In this document: piece after piece, positions 9,305-18,187 of the stretch
Layout of the letters: each line of letters begins with the position of its first letter
Position numbering within the stretch: position 1 is the first letter of the stretch
NCBI GenBank assembly: GCA_018362935.1
Contig: JAHALQ010000001.1
Span: forward strand, 151,020-215,019
Length of the DNA: 64,000 bases
Reading direction: 5' to 3'
DNA from: Pseudomonadota bacterium
Lineage (GTDB): Bacteria; Pseudomonadota; Alphaproteobacteria; RF32; CAG-239
Made by a program: the position numbers and the translations under genes
The notes under the pieces: generated by a model
Databases searched by the model: none
Seen by the model: the letters and a program-made list of their open reading frames with translations, nothing else
Told to the model about the DNA's origin: nothing

Positions 9305-9913
9305 TTATTTCTTCTTTTTATAACCGCTTTTTTTGGCTTTCTTAAACTTAAAAATATTATCGTCTAGAGCGGCGTCTTTTTTGGTATCATACAATGACAC
9401 GGTAACTTCGACGCTTTGCGGGTCGACGATTTTCCATTGTTTGAGTTCCATCGGGTTGTTGGAAAAAACCAGCGTAATCGGCCCGAGTTCGCCTTTGTCG
9501 GCATAATCCAGCGTGATGGAAGTCGAACCGGCATCCTGATAAAAATCGGCAATTTTAATTTTTTTGCCGTCAATTTTAATATCATTGGCCAAAATCAGGC
9601 TGGCCGGAATATCGTCATAATTAATATGCGTGACCTGGTCAAGGTCAAGGTCGTTATAAACGATAAAATCGCCGTCGCCGACAATCAGCACATTGGTCGG
9701 GTCAGCATATTCCATGCGGATTTTGTTGGGTTTGCGGATAAACAGGCGTCCTTCGGCGGTGGCGCCGTTGCTTGCCATTTGCACAAAGGTCGCTTCCATG
9801 CTTTTGATATTGTTCAGATAGTCTTCAATTTTGCGGATGTTTTCGGCACTCTGGGCATGCGCGGTTGAACCCCACAATAAAAAGCCCAGCAAAAAAGCAA
9901 TCTGTTTTGTCAT
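9305..9913 (-). CDS. lolA: Outer-membrane lipoprotein carrier protein LolA-like
   Basis: About 202 residues. A signal peptide (MTKQIAFLLGFLLWGSTAHA) is followed by a LolA-type fold: an N-terminal helix (IRKIEDYLNNIKSMEATFVQ), then RLFIRKPNKIRMEYADPT and alternating strands. It would carry lipoproteins across the periplasm. The ATG at 9913 is preferred over an upstream in-frame start at 9958 because AGGTG lies at the right distance and the signal peptide begins there. It has a Lys-rich tail (KKAKKSGYKKKK), longer than usual. Confidence 0.85.
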   Translation of the reverse strand: MTKQIAFLLGFLLWGSTAHAQSAENIRKIEDYLNNIKSMEATFVQMASNGATAEGRLFIRKPNKIRMEYADPTNVLIVGDGDFIVYNDLDLDQVTHINYDDIPASLILANDIKIDGKKIKIADFYQDAGSTSITLDYADKGELGPITLVFSNNPMELKQWKIVDPQSVEVTVSLYDTKKDAALDDNIFKFKKAKKSGYKKKK

Positions 9914-9973
9914 ATTACACCTGGTTTGTTTTATGAATACCAAATCTAATATAATCAATAAAACAAATTAGTA

Positions 9974-10023
9974 AACACAAAGATACCCCTTGTTAAGCCA
10001 AAAAGCATCTGACAAGGGGTATC
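9974..10023 (-). terminator. Terminator of the Ser-rich small gene
   Basis: A perfect 12-base stem, GATACCCCTTGT (9982-9993) with ACAAGGGGTATC (10012-10023), followed on the minus strand by TTTGTGTTT. It ends the transcript of the 60-residue gene just upstream. Confidence 0.7.
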
Positions 10024-10034
10024 AGCAAGGCTAA

Positions 10035-10217
10035 TTAGTAGTTTCTGGAGCAGCCGCAGCCGCCTGATTTTGAAGAAGAGGTATCGCTGCTTTCAGAGTC
10101 AGAGCTGTCAGAGCCGTAAGAACGGCTGCTGTCGCTGCTGTTCTGGTTGCTGGAAGAAGCGGAAGACATTTTTTCACGGTTAGAACCGTAAGAGCTATCT
10201 CTCATATCATTACACAT
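10035..10217 (-). CDS. Small serine-rich protein with a Gly-Cys tail
   Basis: 60 residues, 24 of them Ser, arranged as short SS/SSS runs separated by Asp, Gly, Tyr and Arg, ending in SGGCGCSRNY. A strong ribosome site (AAGGAGATTTA) precedes the ATG and a strong hairpin terminator follows the stop, so the gene looks real although it resembles no family I recognise. It has no signal peptide. The N-terminal Cys2 and the CGC tail could bind metal or be modified; this is speculation. The composition suggests a disordered protein. Confidence 0.6.
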   Translation of the reverse strand: MCNDMRDSSYGSNREKMSSASSSNQNSSDSSRSYGSDSSDSESSDTSSSKSGGCGCSRNY

Positions 10218-10316
10218 AATAAATCTCCTTAAATTGTGTGATATTTATGCACTTTTAAACCCGTGCATCACCAAAGAATTTAAGAAGCATCGCTCCAAAA
10301 ACAATAGAACCTAGTC

Positions 10317-11243
10317 TTAAGTATTGCGCGCCTTAAACACGCCGTTTTCCAGACCCTGTATGGTCTTGTCATGCTCGGCCAGCTCAAGCCTTTTGCATGC
10401 CAAAGCGGCATATTCTTTTTCCCTTTCAATGCCGGTAAAATGACGCCCCAGTTTTTTGGCCGCCACTGCGGTCGTACCCGAACCGACAAACGGATCAAAG
10501 ACCGTGTCGCCGGGGTTAGACGAGGCTAGAATAAGTTTGGCGATAAGCTTTTCCGGTTTTTGGGTCGGATGATTGGTGTTTTCGCTCATTGACCAAAACG
10601 GAATGGAAATATCGGTCCAGATATTGGAAGGATGGGTCAGGCGCAGTTTTTGATTATTGATTTCCTGCCAGTCTTTGGGCTTGCCGTTTGTATCGCGGTA
10701 AGGCGCCAGAACCGGGCGCTGCATTTTGACGGCGTCGATGTTAAAAGTATAGTCGCGGCTTTTGGTAAAAAACCAGATGTCTTCCAGACAGTTTTTCCAG
10801 TTGTTTTTGGCGCCGCGTCCTTTTTCGCGTTCCCAGGAAATACGATTTTGCAAAATAAAATATTTGCCGGCGATTTCAGGTATGGCAATGGATGTTTTCC
10901 AGTCGGCGCAGATATAAACCGAGGCATTGTCCTTAAGCAGCGGCACAGTCAGGGCAAGCCATTTGTCAAGCCATGACTTGTATTCTTCAAAATCGCGCTG
11001 GCGAAAGGTATTTTGACCGAATGTCTTGGTGAGGTTATAGGGCGGGTCGGCAATCATCAAATCAACGCTTGCCGGTGCCAGTTTGGGCATAATCTTAAAA
11101 CTGTCGCCGCGGATAATCCGGTCGATTGTTTCTTCGCGGGTGTAAGATTTTTTGCTGCCGAGAGCCATTGCCGCATAACGGGCGATATCCTGCGCGCCAA
11201 GCTCAATCGTCTTATTGCGGGGAGCTTTGCAATGCTTCGGCAA
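10317..11243 (-). CDS. Orphan DNA methyltransferase (N6-adenine or N4-cytosine)
   Basis: 308 residues. The catalytic DPPYNLT motif is at about residue 66, the SAM-binding FDPFVGSGTTAVAA at about 248, and the NHPTQKPEKL segment before it; this order (catalytic motif first) is that of beta-class enzymes such as CcrM. It lacks the C-terminal extension usual in CcrM and the flanks differ, so recognition of GANTC cannot be assumed. No restriction endonuclease is adjacent. It starts one base after the HPr stop and appears to be the last gene of a PTS operon, an unusual partner. Confidence 0.85.
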   Translation of the reverse strand: MPKHCKAPRNKTIELGAQDIARYAAMALGSKKSYTREETIDRIIRGDSFKIMPKLAPASVDLMIADPPYNLTKTFGQNTFRQRDFEEYKSWLDKWLALTVPLLKDNASVYICADWKTSIAIPEIAGKYFILQNRISWEREKGRGAKNNWKNCLEDIWFFTKSRDYTFNIDAVKMQRPVLAPYRDTNGKPKDWQEINNQKLRLTHPSNIWTDISIPFWSMSENTNHPTQKPEKLIAKLILASSNPGDTVFDPFVGSGTTAVAAKKLGRHFTGIEREKEYAALACKRLELAEHDKTIQGLENGVFKARNT

Positions 11244-11244
11244 A

Positions 11245-11520
11245 TTAATCTTCTCCGAACTTGTTGTTAAGCAGGGTTTCCAGAGCTTCCAAAGCCTGCT
11301 GCCCCTGTTTGCCGGAGGCCGTGACTTTAATTGTCGTTCCTTTGGATGCCGCCAGCATCATCAGCCCCATAATTGAACAGCCGCTGACGCTCTGCCCGAT
11401 TCTTTCGACTTCCACTTCGGCGTCAAATGGTTCCAGAGTTTTGACAAATGCCGCCGCCGCGCGGGCGTGAAGCCCTTTTTTGTTTTTTATTTCCAGTTCT
11501 TTGGTATAGGTGTCGCTCAT
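11245..11520 (-). CDS. ptsH: HPr-family phosphocarrier protein
   Basis: 91 residues. The active-site His is in KGLHARAAA (His18), and the regulatory serine loop is present (SGCSIMGLMML, Ser49, equivalent to Ser46 of HPr). It passes phosphate from enzyme I to EIIA. Retention of the serine site suggests control by an HPr kinase, which is not in this window. It lies 3 bases after the EIIA stop and one base before the methyltransferase gene. Confidence 0.92.
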   Translation of the reverse strand: MSDTYTKELEIKNKKGLHARAAAAFVKTLEPFDAEVEVERIGQSVSGCSIMGLMMLAASKGTTIKVTASGKQGQQALEALETLLNNKFGED

Positions 11521-11523
11521 TTT

Positions 11524-11922
11524 TCAAAGTCCCAATAATTGCGAGGCGATGTTAATGTATTTTTTGCCGGCTTCCTGCGCGCCTTCGACCGTGCCGCGCA
11601 GGTCTTTTTCCTTGCGGAGGGAGGCAATTTTGATAAGCATCGGCAGATTCATTCCGGCAATAATTTCCACTTTGGCGCGGTCCATAATCGAGATAGCCAG
11701 ATTCGAGGGCGTGCCGCCGAACATGTCGGTCAGAACCACCACGCCGGAACCGTCGTCAACCTTTTCGACTTTTTTAAGAATTTCGGCGCGCCGCATTTCC
11801 ATATCGTCTTCCGGGCCGATGCAGACAGGTTCAACCTGCGTCTGTTTGCCGACCACATGCTGCATTGCCGAAATAAATTCGTTGGCCAGATTGCCGTGCG
11901 TAACCAAAACTAAACCAATCAT
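11524..11922 (-). CDS. PTS EIIA component, mannose family
   Basis: 132 residues of the EIIA-Man fold (IGLVLVTHGNLANEF with active-site His9; TDMFGGTPSNLA; GMNLPMLIKI). No EIIB, EIIC or EIID gene is nearby. With HPr it forms the incomplete PTS typical of alphaproteobacteria, thought to have a regulatory rather than a sugar-transport role. Enzyme I and HPr kinase are not seen here. Confidence 0.9.
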   Translation of the reverse strand: MIGLVLVTHGNLANEFISAMQHVVGKQTQVEPVCIGPEDDMEMRRAEILKKVEKVDDGSGVVVLTDMFGGTPSNLAISIMDRAKVEIIAGMNLPMLIKIASLRKEKDLRGTVEGAQEAGKKYINIASQLLGL

Positions 11923-11931
11923 TTTATCACC

Positions 11932-12354
11932 TTACTTTCCGGCCGGGCCGTTGGACCAGATTTTGACGGCGCCGAAGCTTTTTAAGAGTTCGTCGCGGCT
12001 TTTGGCCTTGACAATCTCGTCGGCGCGGGTCTGGTGCCCTTCAAATACAATTTCCTCAACATTTTCGACCGGAACGGCGTAAACGCGCTCAACCATTTTG
12101 CCTTTGAGTTCGACAATCATCACAAATTCAGATTCCGCCAGCGGCGCCACGGTTTCTTCATGTATGTCGTCAAGGCGGACGGCCAGATGGGCATCCCTTT
12201 TCAGCAGCGCTGTCTGCCGGCCGTCAAATTCCAGAACCGGATTTTCCGGAAGGCCGTCGCGGGCATCGATAAAAATGGCCAGCTCGCCGTACTTGTTTTC
12301 GATGATTTCGTAAAAATCCTGTTTTTCAATCAGAGTATAATATTGTGTTTCCAT
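11932..12354 (-). CDS. Unknown protein upstream of EIIA-Man
   Basis: About 140 residues, not recognised; mixed alpha/beta pattern, acidic, no signal peptide or membrane segment. The ATG at 12354 is chosen because the upstream extension to 12420 is AT-rich and lacks a ribosome site. It is 9 bases from the EIIA gene and probably the first gene of the operon. In related genomes the first genes before EIIA are usually hprK or rapZ; this protein resembles neither (no P-loop). Confidence 0.6.
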   Translation of the reverse strand: METQYYTLIEKQDFYEIIENKYGELAIFIDARDGLPENPVLEFDGRQTALLKRDAHLAVRLDDIHEETVAPLAESEFVMIVELKGKMVERVYAVPVENVEEIVFEGHQTRADEIVKAKSRDELLKSFGAVKIWSNGPAGK

Positions 12355-12435
12355 ACCATTAGGGCCTTTTTGTTGAGTAAATTTTAAATTTATGTTATTA
12401 CAATAATTGAAAAGTGTCAATTTTGAGTTAAAACC

Positions 12436-14196
12436 ATGGAAAAAACAGCATTAAAATTTGTCTGGCACTATATTAAGATTTTCAAGTGGTATATGATTGC
12501 CATGGGCATCTTTCTGATAATAGGGCAGACTTGCCGCCAGTTTATGCCTTATTACCTCTCGCGCCTTTATGACACTGTTTCGACTTTTGCCGATACGCCG
12601 GAAGTTTGGAGCGGCATTTTGTTCTGCATCGGCATGGCCTTTGCCATGCAGTTTATCGGCTCAATGATTGCCAACAGCAATTTTTTTGTTGTCGCTTATA
12701 TCATTCCGCGGCTGCGCACGATTGTCATCCGCGATGTTTTTGATTACGTCAATAAACATTCCATCGCTTTTTTTACCGAAGAAATGACCGGCAATATCTC
12801 CAATAAGGTGCAGCAGCTTGAAAAAGGCGTCTGCGATTTAATGGAGCGCAGTATTGATGCCGCCTGGGGGCTGTTTTATGTGTTGGTCGGGCTGGTAATC
12901 CTCAGTTCGGTCAGCATTTGGCTGACACCGGTTTTCGCGATATGGTCGGCCGGCGTCATCGCTCTTGGTTTTTATCTCGGCCGCAAAATAAATATGTTAT
13001 CACAGGCTACCGGAAAAGAACAAAGCCGCGCCAACGGCATGATTGTCGATTCGATAGCCAATTACAGCGAAATAAAAAGTTTTGCCAATTTTCGTTTTGA
13101 GCGGCTGAACCTGCTCAAGGCGCTGCGCCTGCTGCGCAAAACCGAAAGCAAAGAGCAGTACGGGCAGGGCATGGTCATTATGACCCAGCACCTGACGGTT
13201 GTGGTTTCGTTTCTGGGCTTCATGCTGTACAGTATCTGGCTGTTCTCCAAAGGGATTTTGACCGCCGCGGATTTTATCTTTACCAATGCTCTGTTTATGA
13301 CCATGAGCGGAACGATTTTTAACGTGACCTGGTCGTACAACGGATTGCTGCGTATCTTCGGCAAAATCACTTCGGCGCTGGATACGCTGGCTGTCGAGCC
13401 GGACATCGTCGATTTGCCGCGTGCCAAAAGCCTGACATTTCGCAAAGCCGAAATTACTTTTGAAAACATGGGCTTTGCCTACAAAAATCAAAACCGTATT
13501 TTTGCGGATTTGAATCTGACGATTCGCCCCGGTGAAAAAGTCGGGCTGGTCGGGCCGTCCGGCGGCGGCAAGTCAACGTTTATCAAGCTGTTGGCGCGCT
13601 ATTATGACGTAACCGAAGGAGCCATAAAAATCAACGGCACCGATATCCGCCAAATGACGCAGGATTCGCTGCACCGCGCCATTGCCACCATACCGCAGGA
13701 TGTCTGCCTGTTCAATCGCTCGCTGTATGAAAATATCCGCTACGGCCGCACTTCGGCAACCGAAAAAGAAGTCTATGCCGCCGCCAGAAAAGCCGCTGCC
13801 GACGAATTTATCCGCAAATTTCCCAAAGGATACCAAACCACCGTCGGCGACCGCGGCGTTATCCTTTCGGGCGGCGAACGCCAGCGCATAGCCATTGCCC
13901 GCGCCATTTTGAAAAATGCGCCGATTCTTGTCTTTGACGAAGCGACTTCGGCGCTCAACAGTGCCAGCGAAAAACACATTCAAAAGTCCCTGTCCGTCTT
14001 AATGAAAAACAAAACCGTCATCGCCATTGCGCACCGGCTGTCGACTTTGCGCGAAATGGACCGCATCTTGGTTATTGATAAGGGAAAAATTATTGAAGAA
14101 GGTTCGCACCAGTCGCTGCTGCGCAGAAAAGGAGCTTATTATAAGCTGTATAACATGCAGGCGGACGGTTTTTTGAATTATTCTTCAAACAGCTGA
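12436..14196 (+). CDS. ABC exporter, fused membrane and ATPase domains
   Basis: 586 residues. The N-terminal half has six predicted membrane segments (first at about residues 19-33), and the C-terminal half is the ATPase: Walker A GPSGGGKST near residue 373, signature LSGGERQRIAIA near 477, Walker B ILVFDEATSAL near 496 and the H-loop in IAIAHRLSTL. This is the half-transporter layout of type IV exporters (MsbA/lipid/drug family) acting as a homodimer. The substrate cannot be told. It is divergent from the PTS operon and its end overlaps the convergent recF end by 19 bases. Confidence 0.9.
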   Translation: MEKTALKFVWHYIKIFKWYMIAMGIFLIIGQTCRQFMPYYLSRLYDTVSTFADTPEVWSGILFCIGMAFAMQFIGSMIANSNFFVVAYIIPRLRTIVIRDVFDYVNKHSIAFFTEEMTGNISNKVQQLEKGVCDLMERSIDAAWGLFYVLVGLVILSSVSIWLTPVFAIWSAGVIALGFYLGRKINMLSQATGKEQSRANGMIVDSIANYSEIKSFANFRFERLNLLKALRLLRKTESKEQYGQGMVIMTQHLTVVVSFLGFMLYSIWLFSKGILTAADFIFTNALFMTMSGTIFNVTWSYNGLLRIFGKITSALDTLAVEPDIVDLPRAKSLTFRKAEITFENMGFAYKNQNRIFADLNLTIRPGEKVGLVGPSGGGKSTFIKLLARYYDVTEGAIKINGTDIRQMTQDSLHRAIATIPQDVCLFNRSLYENIRYGRTSATEKEVYAAARKAAADEFIRKFPKGYQTTVGDRGVILSGGERQRIAIARAILKNAPILVFDEATSALNSASEKHIQKSLSVLMKNKTVIAIAHRLSTLREMDRILVIDKGKIIEEGSHQSLLRRKGAYYKLYNMQADGFLNYSSNS

Positions 14197-15392
14197 TTGT
14201 TGTCCACGCGCAGAAAACGTGCCCGGCCGCGCAGGCTGTCGAACAATTCGGCGTTGGTAGAGGTAATCCAGGCCTGGACGTTAAGTTCTTCGATTTTGGC
14301 AATCAGCGCTTCGCGTTTGATGTCATCCAGATGGGCAACCACTTCGTCCAGCAGCATAATCGGCGCAAATCCCTTATATAAGGACTGGCACTTGCTTTGA
14401 GCGAGAATGATGCTGATAAGCAGCGATTTTTGCTCGCCGGTGGAACAGAGGTCGGCCGGTATGCCTTTCTTGCGGTAATAGACCTTAAAATCGGTACGGT
14501 TAACGCCTTCAATTGTGTCATTGTAAATGACGTTGCGGCGCATTTTTTGCAAAATGTCGCGATAGCGGTCTTCAGCTTCGATTGCCGGCAGTGTATCCAG
14601 CAGCTTTTCAATTGTGCCGTCCAGTTCCAGCCGCACGCTCGGAAAAACATCGTCGGGTTCATGCTCGATAAAAGTATTGAGCCGGGCAATCTGCTCGCGC
14701 CGCGCCGCGGCAATCGCCACGCCGACGGAGGCCATGTTTTCTTCCAGTCCGGAAAGCCAGAAGCTGTCATGCTTGCCGTCTTTAAGCAGGCGGTACCATT
14801 CTTTGTACAAATGTTCAAAAGAGGAAATGCGTTTGGCATGTTCCATGTCAAAATCATAGACGAGCCGGTCCAGAAAACTGCGTCGCGGCTGGCTTCCGCC
14901 GCGAAACAGCCGGTCCATTTGCGGTGTCAGCCAGATTGCGGAAATATAATTGCCCAAATCGGCTTGCGAAGATATTTTCGTTCCGTCGATTTTGACGACG
15001 CGCCTTTCAAAAGTCCGGCTCTCTTCTTCATCTTCGCGGACTTCGCGCAGCGTTGGTTCAACCGCGGTGGCAATGTCAAAGCAGTCTTCGCCCTTGCTGA
15101 TTTTTGCAGCCACAGCCCAGCTGACGCAGGGATTAAGCGTGCTGTCTTCTGCCGCCGTAATTCTTTTAATGTCAGAAAGCCGCGCGCCGCGCAGGCCGCG
15201 GCCGGGCGTCAGAAAAGAGATTGCTTCCAAAATGTTGGTTTTGCCGGCGCCGTTGTCGCCGGTAATGATGACCGGTTCAAATCCGGCGTTTATGCGCAAA
15301 AACTGATAGTTCCTAAAGTCAGTTAAAGTCAGACGCATGACGCCTGACTTTTCAACTGCAAAATGATCTAAGTTATATGCCAAATTGTTCAT
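14178..15392 (-). CDS. recF: DNA replication and repair protein RecF
   Basis: 404 residues of an SMC-like ATPase that helps load RecA at gaps. Walker A GDNGAGKTN is at about residue 45, the signature motif STGEQKSLL and Walker B IMLLDEVVAHLDD lie near the C-terminus, and the N-terminal RLTLTDFRNYQFL is typical. The start at 15392 is 12 bases after the dnaN stop; a second ATG at 15338 would give a shorter N-terminus, and neither has a strong ribosome site. Its 3' end overlaps the ABC exporter gene on the other strand. Confidence 0.95.
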   Translation of the reverse strand: MNNLAYNLDHFAVEKSGVMRLTLTDFRNYQFLRINAGFEPVIITGDNGAGKTNILEAISFLTPGRGLRGARLSDIKRITAAEDSTLNPCVSWAVAAKISKGEDCFDIATAVEPTLREVREDEEESRTFERRVVKIDGTKISSQADLGNYISAIWLTPQMDRLFRGGSQPRRSFLDRLVYDFDMEHAKRISSFEHLYKEWYRLLKDGKHDSFWLSGLEENMASVGVAIAAARREQIARLNTFIEHEPDDVFPSVRLELDGTIEKLLDTLPAIEAEDRYRDILQKMRRNVIYNDTIEGVNRTDFKVYYRKKGIPADLCSTGEQKSLLISIILAQSKCQSLYKGFAPIMLLDEVVAHLDDIKREALIAKIEELNVQAWITSTNAELFDSLRGRARFLRVDNNQLFEE

Positions 15393-15403
15393 CTTTTCGG
15401 TTT

Positions 15404-16522
15404 TTATACCCTCATCGGCATCAGAACATAAATCGCGCTGGCATCGGACGTGTCATGAATAACCGAAGGCGAAGAACCGTCCGTAAAGGAAATGCGAACC
15501 GATTCGCCTTTAATTTCGCCAAGAATGTCGAGCAGGTAACGGAAGTTATAGCCGATTTCCAGAGATTCATTTTCATATTTGGCTTCCAAATCTTCCGAAG
15601 CGCTGCCCAAATCCGGGCTGGAAGTAACAATGGTTACCTTATTCGGATGAGTCAGCATTTTAATCGCGCGGGTGCGTTCGGCTACAACCGATACGCGGTC
15701 AACTGCCGAAGCCAGTTCTTTGACGTTCAGTTCCAGATTTTTGTCATTGTCTGTCGGAATGACGCGTTCATAATCCGGATAAGTGCCGTCAATCAGCTTG
15801 GATGTCAGAGTTACGTCGGCAAAAGAGAAACGGACTTTGTTTTCCGAAATTTCAACCGTGACGTTTTCAACCGAGTTGTCATCCAGCAGCTTTCTGATTT
15901 CGGTAATGGTTTTGCGCGGGATAATTACGCCTTTGAGTTCCTCGGCGCCTTGCGGAAGCGGGGTTTCAACGCATGCCAGGCGGTGCCCGTCGGTGGCGAC
16001 CACGCGCAGAACGCTGGAAGCGCCCTCTTTCTTGGCATGGACATACAAACCGTTCAGGTAATATCTGGTTTCTTCGGTCGAAACGGCAAACTGGGTACGG
16101 TCTATAACGTCTTTAAGCTCGTCTTTGGCCATAACAAAACTGGTCGGCAGTTTGTCGCCCGAAATAACCGGGAAATCTTCGACGCCGATTGTCGACAACG
16201 AAAATTTGGAACGTCCCGAAGCAATGGTCAGCTGGCCTTTTTCATCGGGAAAAGTCAATTCGACCTGCGAACCGTCGGAGAGCTTGCGCACGATGTCATA
16301 AAGCATATGGGCCGGAGCGGTGGTGGCGCCGGTTTCGATGATTTTGGCGTCGGTGATTTCGGTAATTTCGGTATCCATATCGGTCGCCTTAAAGCTGATG
16401 CCGTCGCCCAGCGCCTCAATGCGGACGTTTGACAAAACCGGAATGGTATTTCTTTTTTCGACAATGCTCTGGACGTGGCTGAGCGTTTTCAATAAATTTG
16501 CGCGTTCAATAGTAAATTTCAT
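15404..16522 (-). CDS. dnaN: DNA polymerase III beta subunit (sliding clamp)
   Basis: 372 residues, normal length, starting MKFTIERANLLKTLSHVQ and ending YVLMPMRV, the conserved C-terminus of the clamp. Three repeats of the clamp fold can be followed. It forms the ring that tethers polymerase III to DNA. The ATG at 16522 has GGTGG upstream; a TTG at 16528 is less likely. It heads a dnaN-recF transcript separated from dnaA by a terminator. Confidence 0.97.
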   Translation of the reverse strand: MKFTIERANLLKTLSHVQSIVEKRNTIPVLSNVRIEALGDGISFKATDMDTEITEITDAKIIETGATTAPAHMLYDIVRKLSDGSQVELTFPDEKGQLTIASGRSKFSLSTIGVEDFPVISGDKLPTSFVMAKDELKDVIDRTQFAVSTEETRYYLNGLYVHAKKEGASSVLRVVATDGHRLACVETPLPQGAEELKGVIIPRKTITEIRKLLDDNSVENVTVEISENKVRFSFADVTLTSKLIDGTYPDYERVIPTDNDKNLELNVKELASAVDRVSVVAERTRAIKMLTHPNKVTIVTSSPDLGSASEDLEAKYENESLEIGYNFRYLLDILGEIKGESVRISFTDGSSPSVIHDTSDASAIYVLMPMRV

Positions 16523-16697
16523 GTTCAATTTCCACCAGTGGTTAGAATCTAAAACGGTCTACCGTTAATTTGTAACCGATTTTAGCATAAACTCCGAAAA
16601 TCAGAAACTCAATCAACGAATCATCAACAACTTTTTTGCCGTTTTAAAAGCTTCTTTCCGGCTGTTTCTAAATAAGGCTGGGGCGTTTTCTGGATAC

Positions 16698-16735
16698 AAA
16701 AATCCCGGCGGCCGAATTCTGCGGCACCGGGTTTT
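16698..16735 (-). terminator. Terminator after dnaA
   Basis: CCCGG (16704-16708) with CCGGG (16727-16731) and an inner GCCG/CGGC pair, followed on the minus strand by ATTTTTGT. It indicates that dnaA and dnaN are transcribed separately. Confidence 0.65.
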
Positions 16736-16747
16736 GCTGTCAGATAA

Positions 16748-18187
16748 TTAAGCTTCCAATGCCCTTCTCAAAGCATCAACGTTTTCAGCCAAGGAAACGT
16801 CTTCGACAATCAGCTCTTCGACCTTGCGCACCGCGTGCATAACCGTTGTGTGGTCGCGGTCAAACTTGCGACCGATTTCCGGCAGCGAACGCGAGGTCAG
16901 CTGCTTGGCCAGATACATGGCAATCTGGCGCGGACGGGCAACCGTGCGGGCTCTTCTCGAAGATTGCATCTCTTTGACCGAAATATTAAAATGTTCGGCA
17001 ACTTTCTTCTGGATTTCGTCAATGGTGGTACGCTTGTCAAAAGAGCGCAGCATGTCTTTCAAAACGTCCTGGGTCATATCCAGCGTAATTTCCTTGTCGG
17101 AAAGCAGCTGCGAGTGAGCGATGACGCGGCGCAGCGCGCCTTCCAGCTCGCGGATGTTGGACGTGATTTTCTGTGCCAGAAATTCGGCAACGCGTTCCGG
17201 CAGCTCAATGCCGAGCTGTTTGGCTTTGTTGTTCAGGATTCCCATTCTCAGGTCAAAGTCGGTCGGGTGGATGTCGGCGACCAAACCGCAGCCGAGGCGC
17301 GATTTGAGGCGGGCTTCGATTCCTTCCAGATCAGCCGGGGATTTATCGGCCGAAATGATAATCTGGCGCCCTTCTTCAATCAGAGAATTGAACGTGTAGA
17401 AAAATTCTTCCTGTGTGGTGTCTTTTCCGCCCATGAACTGAACGTCGTCAACCATCAGAACGTCAACCGAGCGGAACTGCTCTTTGAAGGCTGTGGTATC
17501 TTTATAGCGCAGGGCGCGGACAAATTTGTACATGAATTTTTCGGCCGACAGATACACAATGTTGCGGCTCGGATCCTGCTGTTTGATATGCCAGGCAATC
17601 GCGTGCATCAGATGGGTTTTGCCCAGGCCGACGCCGGAGTACAGGAACAGCGGATTGAAGGAGATGTTTCTGGATTCGGCAACCTTGCGGGCGGCGGCAT
17701 AGGCAAATTCGTTGGTTTTGCCGACAACAAAGTTGTCAAAGGTATACTGCGGATTTAAAGGAACCGAGAGAGAGTCGTTCAGCGAGCCTTCGTTGCTGTT
17801 GGCAACAAGATTATTAATGCCCGACTGGTAGATGTTTTGCGGCGCCGGCGTCGAAGTGATTTTCTTAAGCAGCGAGCGGCAGGTCGGGTTGTAAAGGCTG
17901 TGCGGTTCTTCCTGTATGGATTGGACGATAAAGTTAACATTCTTGATTGCAGGGTTTTTCTTTTCCCAGATTTTGTGAATGCGGTCGCTGTAATGCGTGA
18001 TAACCCAGTTTCTCATAAAACGCGTCGGAACGCAGATATTCATCACGCCGTCATTGAAAGAGCCGAGCGTAAGAGGTTTTAACCAGCTGTCAAAAGCGGT
18101 TTCGCCAACCTCGGTTTTTAATTGGCTGCAAATCTGCCCCCATTGATCCTGAACAGAATTATCATTGTTTATTGCTTCTTCAGCCAT
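16748..18187 (-). CDS. dnaA: Chromosomal replication initiator protein DnaA
   Basis: 479 residues. The N-terminal DnaB-interaction domain (QICSQLKTEVGETAFDSWL) is followed by a linker, the AAA+ domain (Walker A GVGLGKTHL near residue 186; Walker B VLMVDDVQF) and the C-terminal DnaA-box-binding domain (RARTVARPRQIAMYLAK; DRDHTTVMHAVRKVEEL). It opens the origin. The start at 18187 is chosen because GGGGAG lies just upstream and the extra 41 codons back to 18310 do not resemble DnaA. Confidence 0.97.
   Translation of the reverse strand: MAEEAINNDNSVQDQWGQICSQLKTEVGETAFDSWLKPLTLGSFNDGVMNICVPTRFMRNWVITHYSDRIHKIWEKKNPAIKNVNFIVQSIQEEPHSLYNPTCRSLLKKITSTPAPQNIYQSGINNLVANSNEGSLNDSLSVPLNPQYTFDNFVVGKTNEFAYAAARKVAESRNISFNPLFLYSGVGLGKTHLMHAIAWHIKQQDPSRNIVYLSAEKFMYKFVRALRYKDTTAFKEQFRSVDVLMVDDVQFMGGKDTTQEEFFYTFNSLIEEGRQIIISADKSPADLEGIEARLKSRLGCGLVADIHPTDFDLRMGILNNKAKQLGIELPERVAEFLAQKITSNIRELEGALRRVIAHSQLLSDKEITLDMTQDVLKDMLRSFDKRTTIDEIQKKVAEHFNISVKEMQSSRRARTVARPRQIAMYLAKQLTSRSLPEIGRKFDRDHTTVMHAVRKVEELIVEDVSLAENVDALRRALEA

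Noticed and set aside
10317..11243. Naming the methyltransferase CcrM
   Set aside because: The catalytic order fits, but the C-terminal extension and flanks differ; only the methyltransferase class is supported.
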